This document shows positions 1-8,531 of a stretch of DNA of 64,000 bases, in pieces (position 1 is the first letter of the stretch; each line of letters begins with the position of its first letter). Made by a program: the position numbers and the translations under genes. This DNA is from Versatilivorator sp963663845 (GTDB taxonomy: Bacteria; Acidobacteriota; Terriglobia; Versatilivoradales; Versatilivoraceae): assembly GCA_963663845.2 (NCBI GenBank), contig OY760650.2, positions 2,976,001 through 3,040,000 on the forward strand, in the 5' to 3' direction. Below the pieces are notes generated by a model. The model was not told the DNA's origin and searched no databases. It saw only the letters and a program-made list of their open reading frames with translations.

Positions 1-153
1 CGATTCTTCCCCCAGAAAACGGCTGGCGCCTTCCGGGAGGGATTCCCCGAGATCTTCATCGAGGGCGCCGGGCCGGGGAGCCACCTCGCGCGCATCCGCA
101 CTCGGAGTCAGGGTTTGCTCCAACAGCTTGTCTTGATCGGTGCGCGGAATCAT
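1..153 (-). CDS. hypothetical protein, 3' part cut by window edge
   Basis: The first 51 codons of a minus-strand gene that runs off the left edge. The ATG at 153 follows an AAAGGA ribosome-binding site by five bases, and the frame is open to base 1. The visible N-terminus is acidic and proline-rich (begins MIPRTDQDKLLEQ) with no signal peptide or membrane segment. I do not recognise the family. It lies downstream of nadB on the same strand, separated by 475 bases, so it is probably transcribed from its own promoter. Confidence 0.5.
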   Translation of the reverse strand, partial: MIPRTDQDKLLEQTLTPSADAREVAPRPGALDEDLGESLPEGASRFLGEES

Positions 154-628
154 GGGTCCTTTTGACTCGCTTGCTCGAGAATCGAAGACGACCCTGAATG
201 GCCGCCGCCCGGATTTGGAGTCCGGAGCACGATTTGAGAAGCCGCCGATGAGTCGGCCCGCAGAAGGGAGAGCGGCGTCAACGCAGGACAGGCTGCGCTC
301 CTGGGACTCCATGTGATGTGGCTGGCAAACTGCCTGGAAGGGCTTCTGAAAACGAGGGAACGCTCGCAGGACCACCAGGGCCGTGGGCGTCGCCTGGTCG
401 ATTCACCCTGAAAGGCCCATGTCGGGTGACGCTCTACAGGAGTTCTTACCGGCCTTCGAACCTTAAAGTGTATCCCAGTACGGCTTGCAGGGCAACAGAC
501 AATCGATTGACTTTCGTCCTGCCTCCAGCGGCCTGGTGAGACACGCGGTTTAACCCTTCATGACGGCCAGAGGCACCGACTTCGCCAGTTTGGCGGCGAT
601 GCCCGCCCCTTCAACCACTTCCATTGGC
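154..628. other. intergenic region with one repeat end
   Basis: There are 475 bases between nadB and the partial gene at the left edge. I see no convincing gene: the short open frames lack ribosome-binding sites and recognisable sequence. The right part (511-552) carries one end of the MITE-like repeat seen in full at 24310-24559. Confidence 0.5.
511..552. repeat. solo end of the 24.3-kb MITE-like element
   Basis: The bases from 511 match 24517-24546 at 30 of 31 positions, through the shared core CCAGCGGCCTGGTGAGA. The match then decays into CACGCGGTTTAA, where the complete element has AATGCGGGCTAG. No partner inverted repeat was found within this spacer, so it is a degenerate or solo end. 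Confidence 0.6.
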
Positions 629-2290
629 TCAGATCAGGCGGTCGCCGTCCGCCAGCACCGAGTCCTGGCGGTAGTGGCAGCCGCGGCTCTGCCGGTTGTG
701 GTAGGCGGCCCTGGCCACGATCAGGGCGGCCTCCACCGCGTTGCGCAGGCCGATCAACCCGTCGCTCAGCTTGGTGGTTCGGTAGAAGGTCTCGATTTCG
801 TTCCAGAGATGACGCAACTCCCGGATGGCGCGGGAGAGGCGGTCGCCGCTGCGAACCAGACCCACGTAATGCCACATGATGTTTTGAATGGTCTGCATGT
901 CTCCCTGGATGAGCGCCGGGTCGGGATCGGAAACCAGGCCGCTGTCATCCCAGGGGGGCAGGGTCTCCAGGAGAGGAGGCGGGGGCAGGGAGCCGGAGTC
1001 CATGCAGGCTTCCATCTTGTCGGCGGCTCGGCTGCCCCAGACCAGACCCTCCAGGAGGGAAGTGGAAGCCAGGCGGTTGGCCCCGTGGACGCCGGTGCAG
1101 CCGGCTTCGCCTACCACGTGAAGATTGCGGATGTTGGAGCGCCCCCAGGAGTCCACCAATACCCCGCCGCAGAAGTAGTGGGCCGCGGGGACTACCGGAA
1201 TGGGCTCCCGGGTGATGTCGATGCCGGCCTCGAGACAGGTGGACCGGATGTTGGGGAATCGCTCCTCGATGGCCGCGGCCGGCATCCGGGAGGCGATGTC
1301 CAGCAGCACGTGCGGATATCCGTGGGTTTCCATCTGGTGGTGGATGGCGCGAGCCACCACGTCGCGCGGGGCCAGGTCTTTCCACTCGGGGGAATAATCG
1401 GCCATGAAGGCCCGTCCCTCCGGGGAGAGCAGGACTCCGCCTTCACCGCGCACGGCCTCGCTGATGAGAAAGCTGTCCCCGCCCGGAGCGGCCAGCGCGG
1501 TGGGATGGAACTGGACGTACTCGGCGTTGACGATTCGGGCGCCCGCCCGGTGGGCCATGGCAAGGCCGTCGCCGCGGGCTCCCGCGGGGTTGGTGGTGTT
1601 GCGGAAGATCCTGCCCAGGCCGCCGGTAGCCAGGACCGTGAATCGGGAAAGGCGCCGGTGGACCCGGCGCGCCGCCCGATCGAACAGGTAGGCGCCGTGG
1701 CAGGTGATGGGCTGGTAGGTGGCCAGCGGGTCCCTGGAGTGGTGGGGAAAGGTGATGAGGTCCACGGCCGTGAAGCCGGTGAGAAGGCTCACGTTGGGAC
1801 GGCGTCGCAGCGCCGCCATCAACCCTTCGATGATGCTCAGGCCGGTGGCGTCTCCCACGTGGACCACCCGCCGGCGCGAGTGGGCGGCCTCCCGTCCAAA
1901 GGCCAATTGGCCGGAATCCCCCCGATCGAAGGGGATCCCCGCTTCCTCCACCAGGATTTCCTGCAGCAGCCGCGGACCCTCTTCGGACAGCAGCCTGGCG
2001 GCTCGAGGAGAGCTGGCTCCGGCTCCGGCGGCGACAATGTCGGAAGCCAGGGTTTCCGGTGCATCGTCCGTTCCGCGTCCCACCACCCCTCCCTGGGCCC
2101 AGCGGGTGTTGGACTGCTTGGGGTCCTCCTCGCGAGTGACCAACGTCACTCTCCTCCCGGGATTGCGGGCCAGGCGGAGGGCCGTGGTGGCTCCGGCAAT
2201 GCCGCTGCCGATGATCAGGACATCGGTGGGGCCGGGGCTGCGCTCGGCGCCGTTGGGGGAAGCCGGGTTGTTCTTGCTGGCTGCGGCCAT
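629..2290 (-). CDS. nadB: L-aspartate oxidase
   Basis: NadB oxidises L-aspartate to iminoaspartate with FAD, the first step of de novo NAD synthesis, in the cytoplasm. The N-terminus has the FAD-binding motif IIGSGIAGATTA (about residues 26-37). The middle carries the substrate-site segment EYVQFHPTAL and the conserved GEGG, with the GEAGCTGVHGANRLAS signature further on. The C-terminal helical domain (LRNAVEAALIV) completes a normal length of about 553 residues. I chose the ATG at 2290, ten bases after GGAGG; a TTG two codons upstream (2296) is the alternative. nadA and nadC are not in the window. mgtE lies 147 bases upstream on the same strand. Confidence 0.93.
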   Translation of the reverse strand: MAAASKNNPASPNGAERSPGPTDVLIIGSGIAGATTALRLARNPGRRVTLVTREEDPKQSNTRWAQGGVVGRGTDDAPETLASDIVAAGAGASSPRAARLLSEEGPRLLQEILVEEAGIPFDRGDSGQLAFGREAAHSRRRVVHVGDATGLSIIEGLMAALRRRPNVSLLTGFTAVDLITFPHHSRDPLATYQPITCHGAYLFDRAARRVHRRLSRFTVLATGGLGRIFRNTTNPAGARGDGLAMAHRAGARIVNAEYVQFHPTALAAPGGDSFLISEAVRGEGGVLLSPEGRAFMADYSPEWKDLAPRDVVARAIHHQMETHGYPHVLLDIASRMPAAAIEERFPNIRSTCLEAGIDITREPIPVVPAAHYFCGGVLVDSWGRSNIRNLHVVGEAGCTGVHGANRLASTSLLEGLVWGSRAADKMEACMDSGSLPPPPLLETLPPWDDSGLVSDPDPALIQGDMQTIQNIMWHYVGLVRSGDRLSRAIRELRHLWNEIETFYRTTKLSDGLIGLRNAVEAALIVARAAYHNRQSRGCHYRQDSVLADGDRLI

Positions 2291-2437
2291 CGACAATGGA
2301 CCTCCGGGGGCACTGATTCACCAGTCCCGGCTTGTAGTGACTCGAAAAGGGCCGACCCTGAAACCCCTTGCTCCGAAAGGGATTCGGGGCAGACGGGTGA
2401 GTGTATCGGAACGACGATTGGCCTGTCCAGCCCACTC

Positions 2438-3784
2438 TCAGGCCATGCCGCCCAGCAGCGCCGAGGCGAGCCAGAAGTAGATCACCAATCCGGCCACGTC
2501 GGCGATCGAGGTAATCAGGGGACTGCTGGCCACGGCCGGATCGATTCCCAGCCGGCTCAAGAGGAAGGGCAGCACCACCCCGATGGTATTGGCGGCCACC
2601 ACGATGGCCAGCATGGCCAGGGCTACCACGATGGCGATGTCCAATCCCCCTCTAAGCACACCGAAGAACCAGGCGGTGGCGCCCATGGTGACTCCCAGGG
2701 TTCCACCCACCGCCAGCTCCTTGAGGACGGTTCGGGGCCACTGTCTTTCCCGGATGTCTCCAGTGGCCAGGGCGCGCACCATCAGGGTGGCCGACTGGGC
2801 TCCGGCATTGCCGCCGCTGCCGATGAGCAAGGGAATGAAAAATGCCAGGGCGATGGCGGCCGACAGGGTTTCTTCGTAGGCCGCGATCACCGAGGAGGCG
2901 GCCAGGTTCACCAGCACCAGCAGGGCCAGCCAGGGGATTCTCTTGCGGTAAAGGGACCAGACCCCCGCTTCTTCGTAGCTCATTTTCAGGGGTTCGACAG
3001 CCGCCGACTTCTGGAAGTCCTCGGTAGCCTCCTCCTCGGCCACGTCCATGACGTCGTCGACGGTGACCACCCCCAGCAGCACGCCGCCGGAGTCCACCAC
3101 CGGCGCCGCCACCAGGTCGTACTTGCCCATGAGGCCCACGGCCTCCTCGCGGTCGCTGTAGGGGGACAGGCTGGCGACCGAGCGGTCCATCAGGGCATCG
3201 ACTCGATCCTTGGGCGCCGCCAGCACGAACTGTTGCAGCTCGATCTCGTCCAGCAGCTTCCAGTGGGGGTCGGTCACATAGACGGTGGCGATGGAGTCGA
3301 GCCCCTTGCCGACCTTGCGGATGTGCTTCAAGCTGCGCTCGATGGTCCACTCGGCGCGGACGGCCACGTAATCCGGGGTCATCAGGCGGCCCACGCTCTC
3401 TTCCGGGTATCCCAGCAGCTTGCGCGCCTCCACCAGGTCCTCGGGGCTCAGCAGGTTCAGCAATCGCTGGATGGCCCGTCCCGGCATTTCCTCCAGCAGG
3501 TGAGTCCTGTCGTCGGGCTCCAGGTCGGCCAGCAATTGCCGGGTCTCTTCGTCGGTCAGCTCCTTGACCAGGGCGACTTGAGACTCGGTGCCGAGATAGG
3601 CGAAGACATCGGTGGAGACGGCATGGGGAAGGAAGCGAAACAGCAGGACGCGGTCCGACTTGTCCATTCCCAGCAGCAGTTCGGCCGTTTCGGGCGCAGG
3701 CCAGTCCGACACCAGGGCCCGCAGCTCGGGCCAGTTCTTGTTTTCAATCAGTTCCTGGACGGATGGTCCGAGCGGTCGATTCAT
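2438..3784 (-). CDS. mgtE: MgtE-type magnesium transporter
   Basis: This is an inner-membrane Mg2+ channel of the MgtE family. The three expected parts are present in order: a helical N domain (about 5-130) with LADLEPDDRTHLLEEMP, a CBS-domain pair (about 135-255) including VVTVDDVMDVAEEEATED, and five membrane segments (about 275-448). The membrane part carries the family signature GSGGNAGAQ near residue 325 and the pore-lining segment DPAVASSPLITSIAD. The length of 448 residues is normal. The ATG at 3784 follows AGGGGG. It is divergent from the Tat-lipoprotein gene at 4126. In the family, Mg2+ bound to the N and CBS domains closes the pore; no transcriptional control element was identified here. 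Confidence 0.95.
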   Translation of the reverse strand: MNRPLGPSVQELIENKNWPELRALVSDWPAPETAELLLGMDKSDRVLLFRFLPHAVSTDVFAYLGTESQVALVKELTDEETRQLLADLEPDDRTHLLEEMPGRAIQRLLNLLSPEDLVEARKLLGYPEESVGRLMTPDYVAVRAEWTIERSLKHIRKVGKGLDSIATVYVTDPHWKLLDEIELQQFVLAAPKDRVDALMDRSVASLSPYSDREEAVGLMGKYDLVAAPVVDSGGVLLGVVTVDDVMDVAEEEATEDFQKSAAVEPLKMSYEEAGVWSLYRKRIPWLALLVLVNLAASSVIAAYEETLSAAIALAFFIPLLIGSGGNAGAQSATLMVRALATGDIRERQWPRTVLKELAVGGTLGVTMGATAWFFGVLRGGLDIAIVVALAMLAIVVAANTIGVVLPFLLSRLGIDPAVASSPLITSIADVAGLVIYFWLASALLGGMA

Positions 3785-4125
3785 GGGTAAGCCCCCTGAC
3801 AGGAAAGTGGAAGTGAGTGCCGGGTGACAACAGGTTCAACTGAGGCGAACCGAGATCGCGCGGGCGGGAGCCCGCCGGCCCGGTACTATCCTACCAATTG
3901 CCGGAAGGGTTCAGCAGCAACTTTGCGACGGGAAATTGGCCGCGGGAACAGGGTGGTTTTCATTGCCCGCCTGCCGCTGTGATAGGCTGATAGGGACTTT
4001 CAGTCCGTCCGAACGGAAAGGGGTTTTTCCGCCTCGGCATCCGCCGGGAAGCAGGATGCCCGAGCTTCGCCCTTGAGGACGGCAAGGGCTGTTCTCCGAG
4101 ACAGAACACCAGGAGTGGTCAAACC
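3785..4125. other. divergent intergenic region
   Basis: There are 341 bases between mgtE (minus) and the barrel lipoprotein gene (plus). It should hold both promoters. I see no convincing -35/-10 pair, riboswitch fold or small gene by eye. Confidence 0.4.
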
Positions 4126-5895
4126 ATGGATCGTCGCGAATTTCTGGGCGCAGCCGTAGCCGGCGTGGTCGGAGCGGCGCAACTGAGTGGGTGCCGTGTG
4201 GACCTGGAGGATCGCCCCGGCGGGGGAAAATCGCCCGTCCGGCTTTCGCCGCTTCACCTGGAAGCCGTCAACCGCCGCCGGCGGGTGGCCAAGAACTTCG
4301 ACGTGCTGCTGATCGATCCCGACACCTATCCGGACATCGATGCCATCCTCAAGAGCCGCTTCGCCTTCATCGACGACCCGGAGTCCTGCATCGACAGCGT
4401 GTGGTGGAACTGGGGGGAGGGTAACGTGGCCGCCTACCCCAGCAAGATCCTGCCCACCTACAACCAGCCCGCTTACCAGCGCTGGATCAGGGAAGGGACT
4501 GATATCGTACGGATTTTTCAGGACGAGACCCGCAAGCGCGGGCTCGAAGTCTTCTTCTCCGAACGCATGAACGGCAGTGACAACGACCCGCAGTTCATTC
4601 CCGGGCGGGGGACCTTCATCGACGACATGCACAATCAGAATCGCATCCCGCTCAAGCAGCAAAATCCCGACTGGATCATGGTCATGCCCTGGAATCCCAA
4701 CGGGATCTGGAACTATGCCGTCGAGGGCGTGCGCGACTACGTCTTTCGCAAAATGGAGGAGGTCGCGACCGTCTACGACTTCGATGGAATCGAGCTGGAT
4801 TTCGCCCGCATGTGCCCGATCTTCCCTCCCGGTCAGGCCTGGGAACATCACTCCCTGCTGACCGATCTCATCCGTAGAATCCGGAGGATGACCCTGGAAG
4901 TGGAGCGCCGCCGCGGCCGGGCCTTCCTGTTGGCCGCCCGGGTCCCGGAGAACCTGCTGGGCTGTCATTTCGACGGAATGGATGTCGGCGCCTGGATCAG
5001 GGAGCAACTGGTGGACATCCTGGCTCTGGGATGCCGCAATTTCGAGGTGGACCTGGCGGCTTTCCGCCAGCTCGCCGAGGGATTGCCCACCAAGCTGCTG
5101 GGCGTGATCGATGACCATCACTCCTCGGACGGCTACTGCGCTCCCCCCATCGAAGTCCTTCGGGGCGTCTGGTCGAACTGGTACCAGCAGGGGGCCGACG
5201 GCATTCAGACCTTCAACTTCAAGTACGGCCCCGACCCGGGAGAACTCCATTGGCCCATGCATCAGCAGGCCTTCCGCGAGATGGGAGGAGCCGAGGTCAT
5301 TCGCCACCTGGACAAGACCTTCGTGGTGCAGCGACGGGGCGGCGGTCACGGAAAAATCGTGATGCCGAATCCCGAGGACTGGACGACTCCCAGGTTGATG
5401 TATTCCAACACCAACATGCTGGAGGCGTTGCCCGCCGCTCTCGACAACAGCGGCAGGGTGGATACCCTGCTGACCCTCAACGTGGGCGACGACATCCCGT
5501 CGGAGGCCGACCGGGTCGCCCATCTCCGCCTCCGTTTGCTGCTGAACGATCCGGCCGCGGCGAAGCTGCCCAAGAGCCGGAAGCATCCCCCCGTCATGGT
5601 CAGGGACAGACTGGTCCCGGAGCGGGTGGGCGGACCGGGTCCGGAGCCTCACTGGACCAGCGGCATGGCTCGAGGCATCGAGAAGCGGGTCGAAGTGAGG
5701 ATCAACAACCTCAACCTGGGAAGCGCCCGTGTCGACGCCGGGTGGCTGGAATTCAAGGTGAAGCCGGACCAGCTCGCCGTGGGAAGGAACCTGGTGGGGG
5801 TTCGCGTCGCCGACCGCGCGGCCGAAATTTCCGAGGAGGTCCTGATCGAGAAGCTGGAGCTGATGGTGCGTTACACGGAGGCCGAGTCGGCCTGA
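4126..5895 (+). CDS. Tat-exported lipoprotein with glycoside-hydrolase-like TIM barrel
   Basis: The N-terminus MDRREFLG is a twin-arginine signal, followed by a hydrophobic stretch and the lipobox LSGC (Cys23), so the protein is probably folded before export and lipid-anchored. The core resembles GHL10-type glycosidase-like barrels: the segment YDFDGIELDFAR (about 217-228) matches the strand that places acidic catalytic residues in such folds. The C-terminal 150 residues look beta-rich and may be a carbohydrate-binding or sandwich domain. The substrate is unknown. A paralogue lies at 9493-11193 with the same DFDGIELD segment and the same two-part architecture. The ATG is preceded by AGGAG. 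The next gene, a beta-propeller, follows on the same strand. Confidence 0.7.
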   Translation: MDRREFLGAAVAGVVGAAQLSGCRVDLEDRPGGGKSPVRLSPLHLEAVNRRRRVAKNFDVLLIDPDTYPDIDAILKSRFAFIDDPESCIDSVWWNWGEGNVAAYPSKILPTYNQPAYQRWIREGTDIVRIFQDETRKRGLEVFFSERMNGSDNDPQFIPGRGTFIDDMHNQNRIPLKQQNPDWIMVMPWNPNGIWNYAVEGVRDYVFRKMEEVATVYDFDGIELDFARMCPIFPPGQAWEHHSLLTDLIRRIRRMTLEVERRRGRAFLLAARVPENLLGCHFDGMDVGAWIREQLVDILALGCRNFEVDLAAFRQLAEGLPTKLLGVIDDHHSSDGYCAPPIEVLRGVWSNWYQQGADGIQTFNFKYGPDPGELHWPMHQQAFREMGGAEVIRHLDKTFVVQRRGGGHGKIVMPNPEDWTTPRLMYSNTNMLEALPAALDNSGRVDTLLTLNVGDDIPSEADRVAHLRLRLLLNDPAAAKLPKSRKHPPVMVRDRLVPERVGGPGPEPHWTSGMARGIEKRVEVRINNLNLGSARVDAGWLEFKVKPDQLAVGRNLVGVRVADRAAEISEEVLIEKLELMVRYTEAESA

Positions 5896-6006
5896 CCGCC
5901 GGAGGCTCGTTCATCGAGGTTCGCCCGCCACAGCCGAAGAGTCCGGTTCCGGGCGAACGAATCGGAGGGTCGTTTGGATCCCATTGCCAACGGGGAGGGT
6001 CATTCC

Positions 6007-7140
6007 ATGAAACGGCGAACCCGCGTCCTCGCCTGTGTCTGGGCCGTTGTCTTGTGCCTCGGCTCCGGTTCTCCGGCGCTCTTCTCTCATGACCACCGGT
6101 CCGCGGTGGCCGTCACGGTTGTCGCCGGCCTGGAAGGCGCCGGCGCCGCAGAGACTGCCGAAGAGGCCGTGAGCGGGCAGGGGGCCATGAAGTTTCGGGT
6201 CCTGCATACCTCGAAACAGTTGCCCGAGAAAGCCAGGAAGGTCCTGGCCGCCGCCCACGGGGGCTTCACGGTGGACCGCCGCCCCGGAAGGGGAGAGACC
6301 TACTTCGCCCTGGCCGGAGCGGGGATCCTTCAGATCAGCGCCGACCTGAAGACCATACGGCTGCTGGAGACGCCGGAGCCGATCAGAGAGGTGAACCTGC
6401 ACAACGTCACCATCTGGTACGGCCCCGATGGCACCGGCTACCTGACCTTTCCGGCCCACAAGACCGGGGACATTTACACCACCACCCTTGACGGAGCCCT
6501 GGTCCACACCCTCCCCTCGCCCACCTCGGAAGACGACTTCGATCATCCCACCGTCAACGACTACTTCCGCGGGAAGGGGAATTTTGCCCCGACCGACGTG
6601 GAGCACCTCGACGGAACGCTCTACGTGACGACCGGTTACTCGAGCCTCGACTACGTGCTGACGGCTCGAGTCCTGAGCACCGACCCCTTTCGGGTCACCT
6701 GGCGCGACCTGGCCTTCGGCGGCAAGGGCAGCGGCCCCGGCCGCTTCGGCACCGGGCACGGTATCACCCTCACTCCCGACAAGCGACACCTGGCCGTTTC
6801 GGACCGACCCAACGCCAAGGTGGAGCGCTTCACCCGCTACGGGCACTACCGGTCCACCCTGAAGCTGCCGGTCGGTTCCTTTCCCATCGACATCGACTAC
6901 GTGGGGGAATACGCCGTGGTGGGCTGCCTGTACGGACCGGACCGCAGCAAGGGAGCGCCCATCTACATTCTTGAAGGGGACCGGGTGATTTCCACGGTGA
7001 TGGTCAAGGACGAGCTGGGCCTGGAGACCTTTCAACACATCCACGACGCCGTGGTGCGCCGCATCGACGGCAAGCTCTACATCATCGCCCAGACCTGGAA
7101 CCCCGGGGACGTCGCCATCCTGGAGCAGGTCACGCCCTGA
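6007..7140 (+). CDS. secreted beta-propeller (NHL/SMP-30-like) protein
   Basis: The predicted protein of 377 residues begins MKRRTRVLACVW and has a typical Sec signal peptide. The ATG at 6007 was chosen over an earlier in-frame ATG (5974) because GGGGAGGG sits seven bases upstream. The body contains repeated beta strands with NHL-like features, such as GKGSGPGRFGTGHGITLTPD and a later PIYILEGDRV, consistent with a six-bladed propeller. No catalytic residues could be assigned. It follows the barrel lipoprotein by 111 bases and may be co-transcribed. Its 3' end overlaps the antitoxin gene on the other strand by 11 bases. Confidence 0.65.
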   Translation: MKRRTRVLACVWAVVLCLGSGSPALFSHDHRSAVAVTVVAGLEGAGAAETAEEAVSGQGAMKFRVLHTSKQLPEKARKVLAAAHGGFTVDRRPGRGETYFALAGAGILQISADLKTIRLLETPEPIREVNLHNVTIWYGPDGTGYLTFPAHKTGDIYTTTLDGALVHTLPSPTSEDDFDHPTVNDYFRGKGNFAPTDVEHLDGTLYVTTGYSSLDYVLTARVLSTDPFRVTWRDLAFGGKGSGPGRFGTGHGITLTPDKRHLAVSDRPNAKVERFTRYGHYRSTLKLPVGSFPIDIDYVGEYAVVGCLYGPDRSKGAPIYILEGDRVISTVMVKDELGLETFQHIHDAVVRRIDGKLYIIAQTWNPGDVAILEQVTP

Positions 7141-7396
7141 CCGCAGGGGAGATCCGCTCGAACTCTTCCTCTATTGATTGGAGAACATGGCGGTTCTCCT
7201 CGGCAAGATCGGATAGCTCGCCGAATCCGGCCATCCAGGGAGGCTCGACACCTTTGCTCCGGGTGTCTTCGGCGTCGCGCCGGAGTCGCTCGTCAATCGC
7301 TTCGGAGAAGAACCGCTTCAAAGTCATGCCGCGGGCGGCGGCGATGGCCTTGGCCTGCCGGAAAATAGCGTCAGGGAGATCGATGGTTGCCTTCAT
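7130..7396 (-). CDS. ribbon-helix-helix antitoxin-like protein, orphan
   Basis: The 88-residue protein begins MKATIDLPDAIFRQAKAIAA, the strand-helix-helix pattern of CopG/VapB-type antitoxins that bind operator DNA as dimers. The C-terminal part is acidic, as in toxin-neutralising tails. GAGG lies six bases before the ATG. A toxin gene would be expected immediately downstream, but the stop lies inside the 3' end of the opposite beta-propeller gene and no PIN-domain or RelE-type gene follows. It therefore appears to be an orphan. Directly upstream are remnants of an AAA ATPase locus. Confidence 0.6.
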   Translation of the reverse strand: MKATIDLPDAIFRQAKAIAAARGMTLKRFFSEAIDERLRRDAEDTRSKGVEPPWMAGFGELSDLAEENRHVLQSIEEEFERISPAVRA

Positions 7397-7402
7397 GGAA
7401 CC

Positions 7403-8033
7403 TCATTCATCCGGATGAATGTTTTCCTCGGGCGGAAACCATTGGTGCAGAATGCCCTTGAGGTCCAGGAAGGCTGTATCCGTACATCTGCGCAGGGAAA
7501 CCTTCTTCGCGATCTGCTCGTACAAGGACGCACTCCGGGGTTTTCGCGCCGTCCAAGACCCCTGCCGCGAGCAACGTGCCAAGATTGGCTTCTCCACGCC
7601 ACTCATGCAGCCTGGGATGCTCGGCGCCGAGAACGATATCGGTCGATCCTGTTTCATCCTTGGCGAAGCACAACACGTTGCCCACATCGGCCGCGTTCAA
7701 GACCACGGGCGAATGAGTCGCCAGCAGGACCTGGGCCTCGTACACCGAGGAAAGGGAGTCATAAACGGTCGCCACGGCCCGGGGATGAATCCCGTTCTCC
7801 GGCTCTTCGATCAGATAGATCCCCTTGAGTTCGTTCAGATATGCCGGCAAGGTCAGTGCCGTGAGTCGAAGGGTGCCGTCGGATACCATCCAGGAAGGCA
7901 CTTTCAGCCCGCCCCTGTATTGGTAGACCATGTAGCAATGTCTGTCCTCCGGACGTTCAATGGTTTCGATGTCCTCAAGATCGGCAAGCGCCGTCCGGAG
8001 GTGTGCGATCCAGTCACGATGCCTTATCGAAAC
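7403..8033 (-). pseudogene. AAA ATPase C-terminal remnant joined to a partner-gene tail
   Basis: One frame (8033 down to about 7560) reads as the C-terminal half of an AAA15/OLD-like ATPase: VPSWMVSDGTLRL, then the Walker B segment IYLIEEPENGIHP, then the switch histidine segment LLATHSPVVLN. It is preceded by a stop at 8036 and has no Walker A region. Near 7550 the family-like sequence ends at GVLDG. A different frame then becomes protein-like (SLYEQIAKKVSLRRC, then GILHQWFPPEEN) up to a stop at 7403, which looks like the tail of a second protein. I infer two neighbouring genes truncated and fused by deletion. Such ATPase-partner pairs often belong to defence or restriction loci; that role is only suggested here. 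Confidence 0.55.
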
Positions 8034-8116
8034 CTACTGTGGCGGAGTATCTGCGGCTGTTCCGGGTGCACTCGCGAGGGTAAAACGGAGTAGTTCGTTA
8101 CGGGGGAAACCGTCGG

Positions 8117-8389
8117 TTACAGCAACTTCACCAGGGCGGCGACCACGCCGATGGCAACCACCATCATGGAACCGAGGCGTATGGTCAGGTCGTGCTTCAG
8201 CCGCAATTCCAGCTCCTGCATACCGCGTCTGAGGCAGGCCTCCAGTTCTTTCAAATCCTGCTTGGTGGCCAGCGTCTCATTGATCAGCGTGGCTTGCGAG
8301 CGAGCCAGCACTTCGGCCTGTTTCTCCGGCATTCCTGCCTCGCCCAACTCCTTGACGAAAGCGTGGGTGTCGAAAACAATCGTGGTCAT
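8117..8389 (-). CDS. DUF1640-like coiled-coil protein with C-terminal membrane segment
   Basis: This small protein of 90 residues begins MTTIVFDTHAFVKELGEAG. The middle is a charged amphipathic helix (KQDLKELEACLRRGMQELE) predicted to form a coiled coil. The end is a single hydrophobic segment (MMVVAIGVVAALVKLL) likely to anchor it in the inner membrane. This matches the DUF1640/CCDC90-like family, whose bacterial function is unknown. The ATG at 8389 was preferred over earlier in-frame starts because the conserved part begins there and AGGGA lies upstream. Confidence 0.6.
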   Translation of the reverse strand: MTTIVFDTHAFVKELGEAGMPEKQAEVLARSQATLINETLATKQDLKELEACLRRGMQELELRLKHDLTIRLGSMMVVAIGVVAALVKLL

Positions 8390-8531
8390 GGAGGTTCCCT
8401 GAGAAGCCAGTATAGCAGGAAATCGACCCACCCAAGCAGGTATTCCCACCCCCGAAAAGTGACGTTCAGGCCGGACTGCAGTGCCGGTCTTGCAGCGTGC
8501 ACCGAGTGTCATTGAGGCGATGACACTTCCG

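Noticed and set aside
318..539. 73-codon plus-strand open frame left of nadB
   Set aside because: No ribosome-binding site or family resemblance; its 3' half is made of the repeat shared with 24.5 kb.
560..3790. Very long plus-strand open frame opposite nadB and mgtE
   Set aside because: Both genes on the minus strand have clear family motifs; the opposite frame is a shadow caused by high GC and has no recognisable sequence.
3785..4125. Possible Mg2+-sensing riboswitch upstream of mgtE
   Set aside because: I could not recognise conserved helices or loops by eye; a covariance-model search would decide.
4000..5652. Minus-strand open frame opposite the Tat-lipoprotein barrel gene
   Set aside because: The plus-strand gene has a ribosome-binding site, Tat signal and barrel motif; the opposite frame lacks all of these.
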